Assembly: GCA_017545245.1 (NCBI GenBank)
Contig: JAFWPB010000019.1
Location: forward strand, 1-36,904
From: Clostridiales bacterium
GTDB taxonomy: Bacteria; Bacillota; Clostridia; Saccharofermentanales; Saccharofermentanaceae
DNA: 36,904 nt
Direction of reading: 5' to 3'
Positions 1-8,733 of this stretch are shown here, in pieces (position 1 is the first letter of the stretch; each line of letters begins with the position of its first letter). Both the position numbers and the translations under genes were made by a program. The notes below the pieces were generated by a model. It was not told the DNA's origin and searched no databases. It saw only the letters and a program-made list of their open reading frames with translations.

Positions 1-19
1 GAATATTTTCTTTGACATA

Positions 20-209
20 GTAAGTCGTATTTCAAAGAAAATGGATTTCCGACTTAAAAGCACCGAAAAACAAGCCAAAAAAGCAGTCGGAAAACGGCAT
101 TTTCCATTTTCCGACTTACGCGGCGCCAAAAAGGTAAGTCGTTTTTCGGGAATAAGGGATTTCCGACTTAAAAGCAGTCGGAAAACGGCATTTTCCATTT
201 TCCGACTTA
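20..209. repeat. Two-copy palindromic intergenic repeat (TAAGTCG family)
   Basis: Two related units, 20-118 and 134-209, each begin with GTAAGTCG, carry a central TTTCCGACTTAAAAGC block and end with CCGACTTA. Unit 2 is a shortened version of unit 1, and the last 35 or so bases of both are identical. The words TAAGTCGG and CCGACTTA are reverse complements, so each unit can fold. No coding region is convincing here. The last nine bases of the window (36896-36904, TAAGTCGTA) match the start of unit 1, so the family may recur just outside the right edge. Confidence 0.75.
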
Positions 210-255
210 TGACGGCACGATTCGGCTCTTGCTACCGTCTCTGCCGTCAATATTC

Positions 256-366
256 GCGCTAACATCAGCTTTCCCATGTTAGCGCAAACAGGAAAAAACT
301 CGATTTGCGCTAACGTCTGATTTTCCATGTTAGTGCGAAAAGCTCTTTCCTCTGATCCGCGCTAAC
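256..366. repeat. Palindromic intergenic repeat (GCGCTAAC family)
   Basis: Two 30-base hairpins lie at 256-285 and 307-336. Each starts with GCGCTAAC, has a T/C-rich loop ending in TTTCC(C)ATG, and closes with GTTAGCGC or GTTAGTGC. A third left arm, GCGCTAAC, sits alone at 359-366. The architecture resembles the TAAGTCG family just upstream, but the sequence is unrelated. There is no T-run, so a terminator role is not supported. Confidence 0.7.
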
Positions 367-477
367 TAATTTGAACCATATGGATACACTAAGGATACAT
401 CTTTGTGATAACGTAGATGATAAGGTAGAAAAGAGTGCATGAACTATATAGAGTTATACCTTTGCGTGGAGGTTTTT

Positions 478-3400
478 ATGAAGAGAAATTGGCTTATATC
501 TTTGGCAGCGCTGGCAGTGATCCTTCCTGTTGGATTCTTCGCAGAAGAAAAGCGTGTGAATGCGGATTATAACGAAGATGGTACAGTAACAATCGATGAG
601 ACGAATTTTTCGGATTGTGATTTCAGGGAGCATGTGTCCAGATACGATCTGGACTCCGATGGAACGCTAAGTGATGAGGAGATAAAAAAAGTAACCAAAT
701 TGAATCTTTTCTATGAAAATTGCCATGTGAAGAATTTGAAAGGAATCGAATTTTTTATCGAATTGACATCTCTTACAGTGAGTGGCATATCCAACTTGGA
801 TGTGAGCAATAACACAAAACTTACTTATCTTGATTGTTCAGGCAGTTCATTAACAAGTCTTGATTTAAGTGATAATACAAATCTTACATACCTTGATTGT
901 AGCTGTAATAAACTGACAAATCTGGATGTAGGTGAGAACAAAAAACTTCAGCAGTTACAATGTGATAACAACAAATTGACGAGTTTGAATGTAAGTGGTT
1001 GCACAATGCTGAATCAATTGCGGTGTTATATCAACAAACTGACGAGTTTGGATGTGAGCGACTGCGCAGGGTTGAAGGAATTAGATTGCACGTACAATCA
1101 GCTGACGAGTTTGAATGTAAGTGGTTGCACAATGCTGAATCAATTGCGGTGTTATAATAACAAACTGACGAGTTTGGATGTGAGCAAGAATACTACACTT
1201 GTTTCTTTGGAATGTTGGGATAACAAACTGACGAGTCTGGATGTAAGTAATAACGCTACTTTGATAAATATCCATTGTAATGACAATCAGTTGACGAGTC
1301 TAAATATTTGCAAAGATGCACAATATGAGAGCCTGATTTGCTATAACAATAAGATCGAGAGCCTGGATATTAGTTCCAATGAGAATCTTGTTGATTTGTA
1401 TAATCTTGGCGCAAAAGAGACAGAGCGCTCTTTATATGATTATCCGGAAACTTCAGTATTATTCATTAATGCTTATGACCGTAACCGATTATGTGTCGAC
1501 AAATTAACAGAAATCCTTGCGCTTGAAGACCGTTTTGTCGCAAATCTTGATCAGAAGAACTTTCCAGATCCTGTTTTTCGGGAATATGTTTCGGATAAAT
1601 TTGATCTGGATAAAGATGGGAAATTAAGCAAAAGTGAGGCAGCAAATGCAACTGACATACGAGTCGAAGGAATGCATATTTCCGATCTGCGAGGGATTGA
1701 ATACTTTACTAGATTGTACGCTTTGTATTGTTCTCTCACCAATATAACTAGTCTGGATGTGAGCAAAAATCTGAACATGAGGGATCTGTATTTTGCCGGA
1801 AGTTCAATAACCGAATTAGATATAAGCAAAAACACAGCCATTGAAAGAGTATATGGTGGGGTGGCATTGCAAAACTTGAAACTTGGAAAAAATACAAACT
1901 TAACTGAACTTAATGTTGCAAATAGTCCTCTTGAGACCTTAGATGTGAGCGGATGCCCGGCACTAATCTATCTTTCGTGCTATGAGTGTGAATTAAAGAG
2001 TCTCAATGTGAATGGATGTTCCGCTCTAAAAGAGCTTGATTGCAGAGAGAGTAAATTGACAAGCCTGGACCTGAGCGGATGCACAGCATTACAGACAGTT
2101 TTTTGTGAAAATAACGCACTGACTAGCCTGAATTTGAATGGTTGTAAAGATCTTTACGAAATCAATTGCTATGGAAATAAACTGACAAGTTTCGATCTGA
2201 GAGAATGTTCAGAACTGAAAAAACTTTATTGTTCGCACAACCAAATAACTAGTCTTGATTTGAGTAAAAACAAAGAGTTGGGGTTTCTGGAGTGCGAATA
2301 CAATCAACTTACGAGCTTAGACGTAAGTTATTGTCCAGGGTTGTATGAACTTGATTGCTCTGATAACAAATTGGTAAGCTTAGACGTAAGTTATTGTCCA
2401 GGGTTGTATGAACTTGATTGCTCTGATAACAAATTGGTAAGCTTAGACGTAAGTTATTGTCCAGGGTTGTATGAACTTGATTGCTCTGATAACAAATTGA
2501 CATCTTTGAATGTAAATGGGCTGAAGAGATTAGATGCGCTGGTATGTATGGATAACAATCTTTCTGTTCTGGATATCTCTTCGAATGATACGATCCAGAG
2601 TAACGTTAAGGAAGTTGGTCTGGAAATAGAAAACGATTATTACTGTGCTTATGCGGAAAAAATAGAAGAGTGCTTTGTAGTTAAATATATAACACTATGT
2701 TTCGATGCATTTACAAAGTTGATTCCGGAGTATGTGACGCCTGTTCCCAATCCTCTAGAAGGACCCGTGGCGGATTTTGTCGAACGTCTTTATACCGTTG
2801 CGATGAACCGTGCTTCGGACAAAGATGGAAAGAAGTACTGGGTGAAAGAAATAAACAGTGGTAGAAAGACCGGTGGCGAGTGTGCTCACTTCTTCCTGAT
2901 TGAAGCTCCGGAGTTCATGAATCGTGGATTGAGCACGGAGGACTTTGTTGAAACTCTGTATATGACCTTCTTTGACCGTGAGGCTGAGGCAGAAGGAAAA
3001 GCATACTGGGTAAGCGAACTGAAGAATAATACGAAGAGCAGGGAAGATGTCATCAACGGATTTATCGATTCTGCCGAGTGGTGTAATATCTGTGCTTCTT
3101 ACGGTGTTAAGCCTGGTGCACCGAATGCCAAAGCTGATAAGGCATCTGCAAATGCAAACAGTTTTGCAACACGTCTTTACACTTGCTGCCTGAACCGTGA
3201 TCCGGAAGCAGGTGGCCTTAAGTACTGGGGACTTGCACTTACGAATCATGAGAAGAGCGGATACGAAGCTGCACAGTTTTTCTTTACCTCCGATGAGTTC
3301 AAGAATCTGAAGACCAGTAACGAGGAGTATGTCACAAGACTGTATACAACGTTCATGGACCGAGACCCGGAGACAGATGGTTTCAACTACTGGGTAGGAG

Positions 3401-3507
3401 AACTGAAGAATGGCGAGAGCCGGGATGACGTGCTCGTTTCCTTTGCGGAGAGCGAAGAGTTCACGAACATCTGCAAGACCTATGGAATTGAAAGAGGAGC
3501 AGTCTGA
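478..3507 (+). CDS. Secreted leucine-rich-repeat protein with C-terminal DUF4214 repeats
   Basis: This is a secreted surface or matrix protein of 1009 residues whose target is unknown. The start at 478 is chosen because GGAGG at 468-472 lies five bases upstream; an in-frame ATG at 439 has no ribosome site. Residues 1-28 are a signal peptide (MKRN, then a hydrophobic core). An EF-hand-like acidic segment (DYNEDGTVTIDE, then DLDSDGTLSDEE) precedes about 13 LRR units of 21 residues with the pattern LTSLDVSxxxxLxxLxC. A second EF-hand-like cap (DLDKDGKLSKSE, near residue 380) starts a second LRR array. From about residue 764 to the end are four related FVxRLYxxxxxR...YWV segments, recognisable as DUF4214. 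Such LRR stacks usually bind proteins or glycans. The DUF4214 tail is shared with two other proteins in this window. No terminator is clear downstream. Confidence 0.9.
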   Translation: MKRNWLISLAALAVILPVGFFAEEKRVNADYNEDGTVTIDETNFSDCDFREHVSRYDLDSDGTLSDEEIKKVTKLNLFYENCHVKNLKGIEFFIELTSLTVSGISNLDVSNNTKLTYLDCSGSSLTSLDLSDNTNLTYLDCSCNKLTNLDVGENKKLQQLQCDNNKLTSLNVSGCTMLNQLRCYINKLTSLDVSDCAGLKELDCTYNQLTSLNVSGCTMLNQLRCYNNKLTSLDVSKNTTLVSLECWDNKLTSLDVSNNATLINIHCNDNQLTSLNICKDAQYESLICYNNKIESLDISSNENLVDLYNLGAKETERSLYDYPETSVLFINAYDRNRLCVDKLTEILALEDRFVANLDQKNFPDPVFREYVSDKFDLDKDGKLSKSEAANATDIRVEGMHISDLRGIEYFTRLYALYCSLTNITSLDVSKNLNMRDLYFAGSSITELDISKNTAIERVYGGVALQNLKLGKNTNLTELNVANSPLETLDVSGCPALIYLSCYECELKSLNVNGCSALKELDCRESKLTSLDLSGCTALQTVFCENNALTSLNLNGCKDLYEINCYGNKLTSFDLRECSELKKLYCSHNQITSLDLSKNKELGFLECEYNQLTSLDVSYCPGLYELDCSDNKLVSLDVSYCPGLYELDCSDNKLVSLDVSYCPGLYELDCSDNKLTSLNVNGLKRLDALVCMDNNLSVLDISSNDTIQSNVKEVGLEIENDYYCAYAEKIEECFVVKYITLCFDAFTKLIPEYVTPVPNPLEGPVADFVERLYTVAMNRASDKDGKKYWVKEINSGRKTGGECAHFFLIEAPEFMNRGLSTEDFVETLYMTFFDREAEAEGKAYWVSELKNNTKSREDVINGFIDSAEWCNICASYGVKPGAPNAKADKASANANSFATRLYTCCLNRDPEAGGLKYWGLALTNHEKSGYEAAQFFFTSDEFKNLKTSNEEYVTRLYTTFMDRDPETDGFNYWVGELKNGESRDDVLVSFAESEEFTNICKTYGIERGAV
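977..1185 (+). repeat. 126-base internal duplication in LRR gene
   Basis: Bases 977-1059 recur almost exactly at 1103-1185, an offset of 126 bases, which equals two 21-residue LRR units. The reading frame is kept. This fits recent unequal recombination or slippage that changed the LRR number. Confidence 0.8.
2314..2499 (+). repeat. Three-copy perfect 63-base tandem repeat in LRR gene
   Basis: A 63-base unit starting at 2314, 2377 and 2440 is repeated with no mismatch that I can see, the last copy ending at 2499. It encodes one 21-residue LRR unit (SLDVSYCPGLYELDCSDNK core). Identity down to synonymous positions indicates very recent expansion. The copy number probably varies between strains, and short-read assemblies may collapse it. 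Confidence 0.9.
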
Positions 3508-3604
3508 ATCTGATTTGTCAGGAGGTGCAGTCTAAGTTCTTTTCGCATAGAGGCAGTGTTTGACAACATGTAAGAAATCGATAAAGATTTCTATTCTTCA
3601 TGCA

Positions 3605-3633
3605 TTGACATAGAATACCTGGATAACTATAAT
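3605..3633 (+). promoter_or_regulatory. Consensus SigA promoter of carAB
   Basis: TTGACA at 3605-3610 and TATAAT at 3628-3633 are separated by exactly 17 bases, a full match to the vegetative promoter consensus. A second TATAAT at 3658-3663 has no good -35 element. Transcription from about 3640 would give a leader of roughly 110 bases before carA. Confidence 0.8.
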
Positions 3634-3682
3634 TCCCATGATGATAAAATGTTGGTGTATAATAGTTATGAATACAGGAACA

Positions 3683-3735
3683 AAGACGTTCGCATGTGCT
3701 TTTGAGTAGAGCATGGGGTGGACGTCTTCTTTTTT
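3683..3735 (+). terminator. Attenuator-like hairpin in the carAB leader
   Basis: AAGACGT at 3683-3689 pairs with ACGTCTT at 3722-3728, followed by a T-run through 3735. The arms enclose a smaller CATG...AGCATG pairing. It lies between the promoter and the carA ribosome site, so it would stop transcription before carA unless antagonised. I see no PyrR-binding loop and no clear antiterminator partner, so the controlling signal is unknown. Pyrimidine control is the expected theme for carAB. Confidence 0.6.
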
Positions 3736-3751
3736 GTCTGCGGAGGGAGCT

Positions 3752-4861
3752 ATGAGAAAGAAAGACCGGAAGATCGTACTTGAAGACGGGAGCTTTTACG
3801 AAGGATACGGATTCGGTGCCAATATTGAGCGGGTCTGTGAAATCGTGTTTAATACTTCGATGGTTGGATATCAGGAGATCCTTTCCGACCCTTCCTATAC
3901 GGACCAGATGGTCGTCATGACCTACCCTTTGATCGGAAATTATGGTATTACGGACGATGACTTTGAGTGCAAGAACCCGAGCATCGGCGGCATGATCGTC
4001 GGAGACTACAACGATATGCCGAGTAACTTCCGCTACACCAAGACACTCTCCGAAGAAATGGAAGAGAACAACATTCCGGGAATCTTTGGCGTCGATACAA
4101 GACAAATCACAAGATCCATCCGAGACCTCGGTTCAAGACGGGTCATCATGACATCGATCGATACGCCGGTCGAGGAAGCCCTTCAGAAGATCAAGGACAC
4201 GCCGGTCCCGCACGATCAGGTGTCCCGCGTAAGCTGCAGAAAGCGCTGGTATTCCCGTACGGCAAACCCGAAATACAATGTTGTCGCCATCGACTGCGGC
4301 ATCAAGCTTAACATTATCCGTAAACTCAATTCCTATGGCTGCAACGTCACGGTCGTGCCTTTTGACACCACGCCGGAGGAAATCGAGTTCATGAAGCCGG
4401 ACGGCATTTTCTTAAGTAACGGGCCCGGAGATCCGGAGGATGTGACACCTGTTATTTCTACGGTAAAAGCACTTGCGGGCAAGTTCCCGATCTTCGGAAT
4501 CTGCCTGGGTCATCAGATGATCTCTCTGGCCTATGGCGCGAAGACCTATAAGCTGAAATTCGGTCATCGTGGCGGAAACCACCCGGTTAAGAATCTGGAG
4601 ACAGGAAAGATCGAGATCACTTCCCAGAACCACAGTTATGCCGTTGACATGGATAGCCTCAAGGGAACCAAATTGACAGCGACGCATATCAATCTCCTGG
4701 ATAACACGATCGAGGGTGTCGAGTGTAAAGAAGACAAGGTCTTCTCCGTGCAGTATCATCCGGAGAGTGCCCCGGGACCGCAGGACAGCAGTTACCTTTT
4801 CGAAAAATTTACTTCTATCCTTGCAGAGAAGAAAGAGAGCGAGGTGAACGTCCATGCCTAA
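3752..4861 (+). CDS. carA: Carbamoyl phosphate synthetase small (glutaminase) subunit
   Basis: CarA hydrolyses glutamine and passes ammonia to CarB for carbamoyl phosphate synthesis, feeding pyrimidine and arginine synthesis in the cytoplasm. The protein has 369 residues, normal for CarA. The start at 3752 is chosen because GGAGG at 3742-3746 precedes it and the N-terminus [18 protein letters not shown] fits the family; the in-frame ATG at 3713 lies inside the leader hairpin. Residues 1-170 form the CarA-specific domain. Residues 175-360 form a class I glutamine amidotransferase with the catalytic triad Cys251 (FGICLGH), His336 and Glu338 (HPE). The stop overlaps the start of carB by eight bases, so the two are translationally coupled. 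The leader upstream carries a consensus promoter and an attenuator-like hairpin. Confidence 0.98.
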   Translation: MRKKDRKIVLEDGSFYEGYGFGANIERVCEIVFNTSMVGYQEILSDPSYTDQMVVMTYPLIGNYGITDDDFECKNPSIGGMIVGDYNDMPSNFRYTKTLSEEMEENNIPGIFGVDTRQITRSIRDLGSRRVIMTSIDTPVEEALQKIKDTPVPHDQVSRVSCRKRWYSRTANPKYNVVAIDCGIKLNIIRKLNSYGCNVTVVPFDTTPEEIEFMKPDGIFLSNGPGDPEDVTPVISTVKALAGKFPIFGICLGHQMISLAYGAKTYKLKFGHRGGNHPVKNLETGKIEITSQNHSYAVDMDSLKGTKLTATHINLLDNTIEGVECKEDKVFSVQYHPESAPGPQDSSYLFEKFTSILAEKKESEVNVHA

Positions 4862-7800
4862 GAGAACAGACATTAAAAAAGTACTCGTGATCGGTTCGGG
4901 TCCGATCGTGATCGGTCAGGCGGCAGAGTTTGACTACGCCGGTACCCAGGCGTGCCTGGCTTTGAAAGAAGAAGGCTACGAGGTCATTCTCGCTAACAGT
5001 AACCCTGCGACGATCATGACGGATACATCCATTGCCGACAAGGTCTATATGGAGCCGCTGACATTGCAATATCTTGCACGTATCTGCCGTCTCGAAAGAC
5101 CGGACGCCATCGTTCCGGGTATCGGCGGACAGACAGGCTTGAACCTGGCGATGCAGCTGGCCAAGAAAGGCGTTCTGGAAGAGTGTGAGATCGAACTTCT
5201 TGGTACCGATGCAAAGAGTATTGAGTGCGCCGAAGACCGAGAGCTTTTTAAGGAGCTTTGCGAAAGGATCGGCGAGCCGGTCGTACCTTCACAGATCACA
5301 TACAGTATTGAAGAAGCGCTTGAAGCGGCAGAAAAGATCGGATATCCGGTCATCCTGCGTCCGGCATTCACGCTTGGCGGCACGGGCGGCGGATTCGCCA
5401 ATGACCCGGAAGAGATGGTCACCATGATGAAAAATGCGCTGGCGCTTTCTCCTGTGCACCAGGTGCTGGTCGAAAAGAGCATCAAGGGCTATAAGGAGAT
5501 CGAGTACGAAGTTATCCGTGATGCGAACGATACGGCGATCACGGTTTGTAACATGGAGAACCTCGATCCGGTCGGCATCCATACCGGTGACTCCATCGTT
5601 GTTGCGCCGTCCCAGACGCTGACGAACAAGGAGTACCACATGCTCCGTGACAGTGCTCTCAAGATCATCCGTGCGCTTGGCGTAAAGGGTGGCTGCAACT
5701 GCCAGTTTGCACTCGATCCGCATTCGTTTAAGTATTATGTGATCGAAGTCAATCCTCGAGTATCCAGATCTTCCGCTTTGGCATCAAAGGCCAGCGGTTA
5801 CCCGATTGCACGTGTATCCGCAAAGATTGCCGTCGGCATGAATCTCGATGAGATCCAGTTGGCCAATACACCGGCATGCTTTGAACCGGCACTCGACTAT
5901 GTCGTGACCAAGATGCCACGATTCCCGTTCGATAAATTCCCGGCGGCGATGAATAAGCTTTCTACCCAGATGAAAGCCACCGGCGAAGTCATGAGCGTCG
6001 GCAGAACTTTTGAAGAGAGCCTTCTGAAAGCGATCCGCTCGCTCGAAGACAGCAAAAACCATATCCATATGCCGAAGTTTGACTCCGAGCACATGAGCGT
6101 AGACGATCTGCTCGAGTATATCAAGGAAGGCACGGACGACCGTATTTACGCGATCTCCCAGCTGATGTGGCTTGGCGTGGACCACTCCCGTATCTGCAAC
6201 ATCACGGGTATCGACATGTTCTTCCTCGACAAGATCAAGAAGATCGTAGACTTCGAGCGTGAAATGGAAGAGAACGTGGGTTCTCTCGAACACCTTAAAG
6301 AAGCAAAGAAGATGGGCTTCTCCGACTCCTATGTCGCAGAGCTTTGGAAGCAGACGGAAGACGATATCTACAAGATGCGCCGGGAGAATAAGATCGCGCC
6401 GATCTACAAGATGATCGACTCCTGTGCATCCGAGTTTGACAGCTACATTCCGTACTTCTATTCGACCTATGAATCGGAAAACGAGTCGATCGTTTCCGAC
6501 AGAAAGAAAGTCATCGTTCTCGGTTCCGGTCCGATCCGTATCGGTCAGGGCGTGGAGTTTGACTACTCGACCGTACACGCAGTAAGAACGATCCAGGAAG
6601 CGGGCTATGAGGCGATCGTTATCAACAATAACCCGGAGACCGTATCTACTGACTATACCACGGCAGATAAGCACTATTTCGAGCCGCTGACGACCGAAGA
6701 TGTCATGAATATCATCGAGCTGGAGAATCCTCTCGGAGTCATCGTTACCCTTGGTGGACAGACCGCTGTTAACCTTGCCGATTCGCTGACCAAGCGTGGC
6801 GTGCACATCATTGGCACGGATTCCGAAGCAATTGAAAAAGCAGAAGACAGAGATGCTTTTGACGCAGTGATCAAATCCCTCGAGATCCCGAACCCGAAGG
6901 GTGAAGCGGTTACCGATATTCCTACCGGTATCAAAGTGGCTGAAAAGATCGGTTATCCTGTTCTGGTCCGCCCGTCATTCGTTCTTGGCGGACGTGCGAT
7001 GGAGATCGTCGCAAATGAGACGATGCTCGTGAAGTACCTGAAGAATGCCGTTGAAGTCGACGAAGATAAGCCGGTGCTGATCGATAAGTACCTCGTCGGA
7101 AAAGAAGTTGAGGTCGACGCGATCTGCGACGGCAAGGAAGTTTTCATTCCGGGCATCATGGAACTTGTTGAGAGAACCGGTGTCCATTCCGGTGACAGTA
7201 CAAGTGTGTACCCGCCGTTCTCGATTTCAGATAAAGTAAAAGAAACGATCTGCGACTATACTACCCGCCTTGGCCTGGGTATCGGCATCGTAGGCCTTTT
7301 CAATATCCAGTTCATCGTCGATAAGGATGACAGCGTCTATGTTATCGAAGTCAATCCGCGTGCATCTCGATCTGTGCCGTTCCTTTCCAAGTCGACAGAC
7401 AGAAATCTTGTTACGATTGCAACACGCGTCATGCTGGGTGAGTCGCTGGCAGATCAGGGCATCACGAAGCTGACTCCGCCGGAGACGACGGATCGTTGGT
7501 ATGTAAAAGCACCGGCGTTCTCGTTCCAGAAACTGGATGGTATGGATGCATATCTCTCGCCGGAAATGAAATCGACAGGTGAGGCGATCGGTTACGATAA
7601 GAGCCTGAACCGTGCTTTCTTCAAAGCACTGCAGGCTTCGGGCATCAAGATGAAGGATTATGGTACGGTCATCGTAACTTTGGCCGATGAAGATAAGGAA
7701 GAAGCACTTCCTTTGATCCGTCGTTTCTACGAACTCGGTTTCAACATCGAAGCGACCATTGGTACAGCAAACTTCCTGAAGAATCACGGTATCCGTACAC

Positions 7801-8042
7801 GTGTGCGTGGTAAGCTCAGTGAAGGCAGCACCGAGATCCTGGATTCCATCCGTGCCGGTTATGTAAGCTATATCATCAACACCCGTGCGATCCTTTCCGG
7901 TGTACACTATGAAGACGGTGTGGCGATCCGCCGCTGCGCGATCCAGAATGGTGTGACGATCTTTACCTCGCTCGATACGGTTAAGATCCTGCTGGATGTA
8001 TTGGAAGAAACGATTCCGGGAATTGCTACGATCAATGCATGA
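4854..8042 (+). CDS. carB: Carbamoyl phosphate synthetase large subunit
   Basis: CarB joins bicarbonate, ammonia from CarA and two ATP to form carbamoyl phosphate. The 1062-residue length is typical. The two homologous halves are clear: residues 1-400 ([20 protein letters not shown]) form the carboxyphosphate unit, about 400-545 is the oligomerisation region, and about 545-935 ([21 protein letters not shown]) forms the carbamoyl phosphate unit. Both carry ATP-grasp motifs such as [12 protein letters not shown] and [12 protein letters not shown]. The last 120 residues form the MGS-like allosteric domain, where pyrimidine or ornithine effectors normally act. The ATG lies inside the end of carA. 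The gene ends at a strong repeat-containing terminator. No frameshift or missing motif is seen. Confidence 0.98.
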   Translation: MPKRTDIKKVLVIGSGPIVIGQAAEFDYAGTQACLALKEEGYEVILANSNPATIMTDTSIADKVYMEPLTLQYLARICRLERPDAIVPGIGGQTGLNLAMQLAKKGVLEECEIELLGTDAKSIECAEDRELFKELCERIGEPVVPSQITYSIEEALEAAEKIGYPVILRPAFTLGGTGGGFANDPEEMVTMMKNALALSPVHQVLVEKSIKGYKEIEYEVIRDANDTAITVCNMENLDPVGIHTGDSIVVAPSQTLTNKEYHMLRDSALKIIRALGVKGGCNCQFALDPHSFKYYVIEVNPRVSRSSALASKASGYPIARVSAKIAVGMNLDEIQLANTPACFEPALDYVVTKMPRFPFDKFPAAMNKLSTQMKATGEVMSVGRTFEESLLKAIRSLEDSKNHIHMPKFDSEHMSVDDLLEYIKEGTDDRIYAISQLMWLGVDHSRICNITGIDMFFLDKIKKIVDFEREMEENVGSLEHLKEAKKMGFSDSYVAELWKQTEDDIYKMRRENKIAPIYKMIDSCASEFDSYIPYFYSTYESENESIVSDRKKVIVLGSGPIRIGQGVEFDYSTVHAVRTIQEAGYEAIVINNNPETVSTDYTTADKHYFEPLTTEDVMNIIELENPLGVIVTLGGQTAVNLADSLTKRGVHIIGTDSEAIEKAEDRDAFDAVIKSLEIPNPKGEAVTDIPTGIKVAEKIGYPVLVRPSFVLGGRAMEIVANETMLVKYLKNAVEVDEDKPVLIDKYLVGKEVEVDAICDGKEVFIPGIMELVERTGVHSGDSTSVYPPFSISDKVKETICDYTTRLGLGIGIVGLFNIQFIVDKDDSVYVIEVNPRASRSVPFLSKSTDRNLVTIATRVMLGESLADQGITKLTPPETTDRWYVKAPAFSFQKLDGMDAYLSPEMKSTGEAIGYDKSLNRAFFKALQASGIKMKDYGTVIVTLADEDKEEALPLIRRFYELGFNIEATIGTANFLKNHGIRTRVRGKLSEGSTEILDSIRAGYVSYIINTRAILSGVHYEDGVAIRRCAIQNGVTIFTSLDTVKILLDVLEETIPGIATINA

Positions 8043-8043
8043 C

Positions 8044-8169
8044 GCATTCAAAACTGCATACTTCGTCGCATTCAAAAAATGCATACCTCGTCGCACTCAA
8101 AAACTGCATACCTCGTCGCTAAGTCCTCGGGCTGATGCCCTGCGGAAGCGCGACTCGGTATGCATTTTT
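8044..8169 (+). terminator. carAB terminator with three direct repeats
   Basis: Three tandem units (8044, 8068, 8093; about 25 bases, GCAnTCAAAAA-TGCATACCTCGTC) follow the carB stop. The last unit's arm TGCATACCTCGTCGC (8105-8119) pairs, with two mismatches, with GCGACTCGGTATGCA (8150-8164), followed by TTTTT. An inner GGGC-TGAT-GCCC hairpin (8129-8140) sits inside. The earlier units are alternative left arms, so the hairpin could form in more than one register. Confidence 0.8.
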
Positions 8170-8246
8170 GTATGTGGGTGGGTGAGCGGAGAGTTGTTGT
8201 TTCTGCGCCTGAGAGAAAACCCTGAGAGAAAACACCATAAGAGAGT

Positions 8247-8274
8247 TTGAAAGCGGGTCGGGATGCATTATAAT
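8247..8274 (+). promoter_or_regulatory. SigA-type promoter for the lipoprotein-lyase genes
   Basis: TTGAAA at 8247-8252, a 16-base spacer and TATAAT at 8269-8274 lie 45 bases before the small lipoprotein gene. A tandem CTGAGAGAAAAC duplication lies just upstream, around 8210-8235. Confidence 0.65.
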
Positions 8275-8318
8275 GCTTTTGGTTGGCTTTTGAATTTTTG
8301 AAGGTGGGTTAGACAGTT

Positions 8319-8732
8319 ATGAGAAGAGTGACAGTATTTGTTGTCATCTGTGTGATGACGTTGTTTTTGTTTCCCGGTTGTTCAAAGGAGAAAAAGCAGA
8401 AGGGGATCGAGGGGACCTGGGTGCTTTTTGAGGAGTATGAGAAGGACGGGACGAGGGTCTCGTCGGATGAACTGAAAGAAATCGGCATTTCCGAAAAGTA
8501 TGAGATCAAGGGCACGAAAGCGGTGTACACGTGTGAGATGAAAGGCGCTTTAAAACCAATCGAGTTTGAATTGGATATGGAGGTCCTGGGCGAGAACAAA
8601 TACCGTTTCAAGATGGCGGGAAAAATCGTATTCCCTGCTGACGAGGTGATTCTTGACGGCGATCTGCTTTCGTACGAGGTGGGAACCGAGGAAGAGAATA
8701 ACTACATGAAGATGGTTTTCAAGAGGCAGTAA
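8319..8732 (+). CDS. Small lipoprotein, lipocalin-like, unknown function
   Basis: This 137-residue protein has a lipoprotein signal peptide with lipobox LFPGC (Cys21), so it should be lipid-anchored on the outer face of the membrane. The mature part starts with charged residues, then GIEGTWVLFEEYEKDG, and continues as alternating beta strands (KYEIKGTKAVYTCE, NKYRFKMAGKI, SYEVGTEEENNYMKMVF). That pattern resembles small lipocalin-like lipoproteins in Clostridia that open with a G-x-W motif; this is a shape argument, not a firm family call. The ribosome site is weak (AAGGTGG). Its stop is one base from the next start, so it probably shares the promoter at 8247 with the lyase gene. Confidence 0.7.
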   Translation: MRRVTVFVVICVMTLFLFPGCSKEKKQKGIEGTWVLFEEYEKDGTRVSSDELKEIGISEKYEIKGTKAVYTCEMKGALKPIEFELDMEVLGENKYRFKMAGKIVFPADEVILDGDLLSYEVGTEEENNYMKMVFKRQ

Positions 8733-8733
8733 C

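Noticed and set aside
20..366. Possible CRISPR array
   Set aside because: Only two or three units per family, unequal unit length, no regular unique spacers and no cas genes.
2309..3249. Minus-strand frames with repeated peptides in the first LRR gene
   Set aside because: Their repeats are mirror images of the LRR units; no independent gene signals.
5784..6806. Long minus-strand open frame (340 codons) inside carB
   Set aside because: It is antisense to a clearly functional ATP-grasp gene, has no recognisable domain or ribosome site and comes from codon bias of carB.
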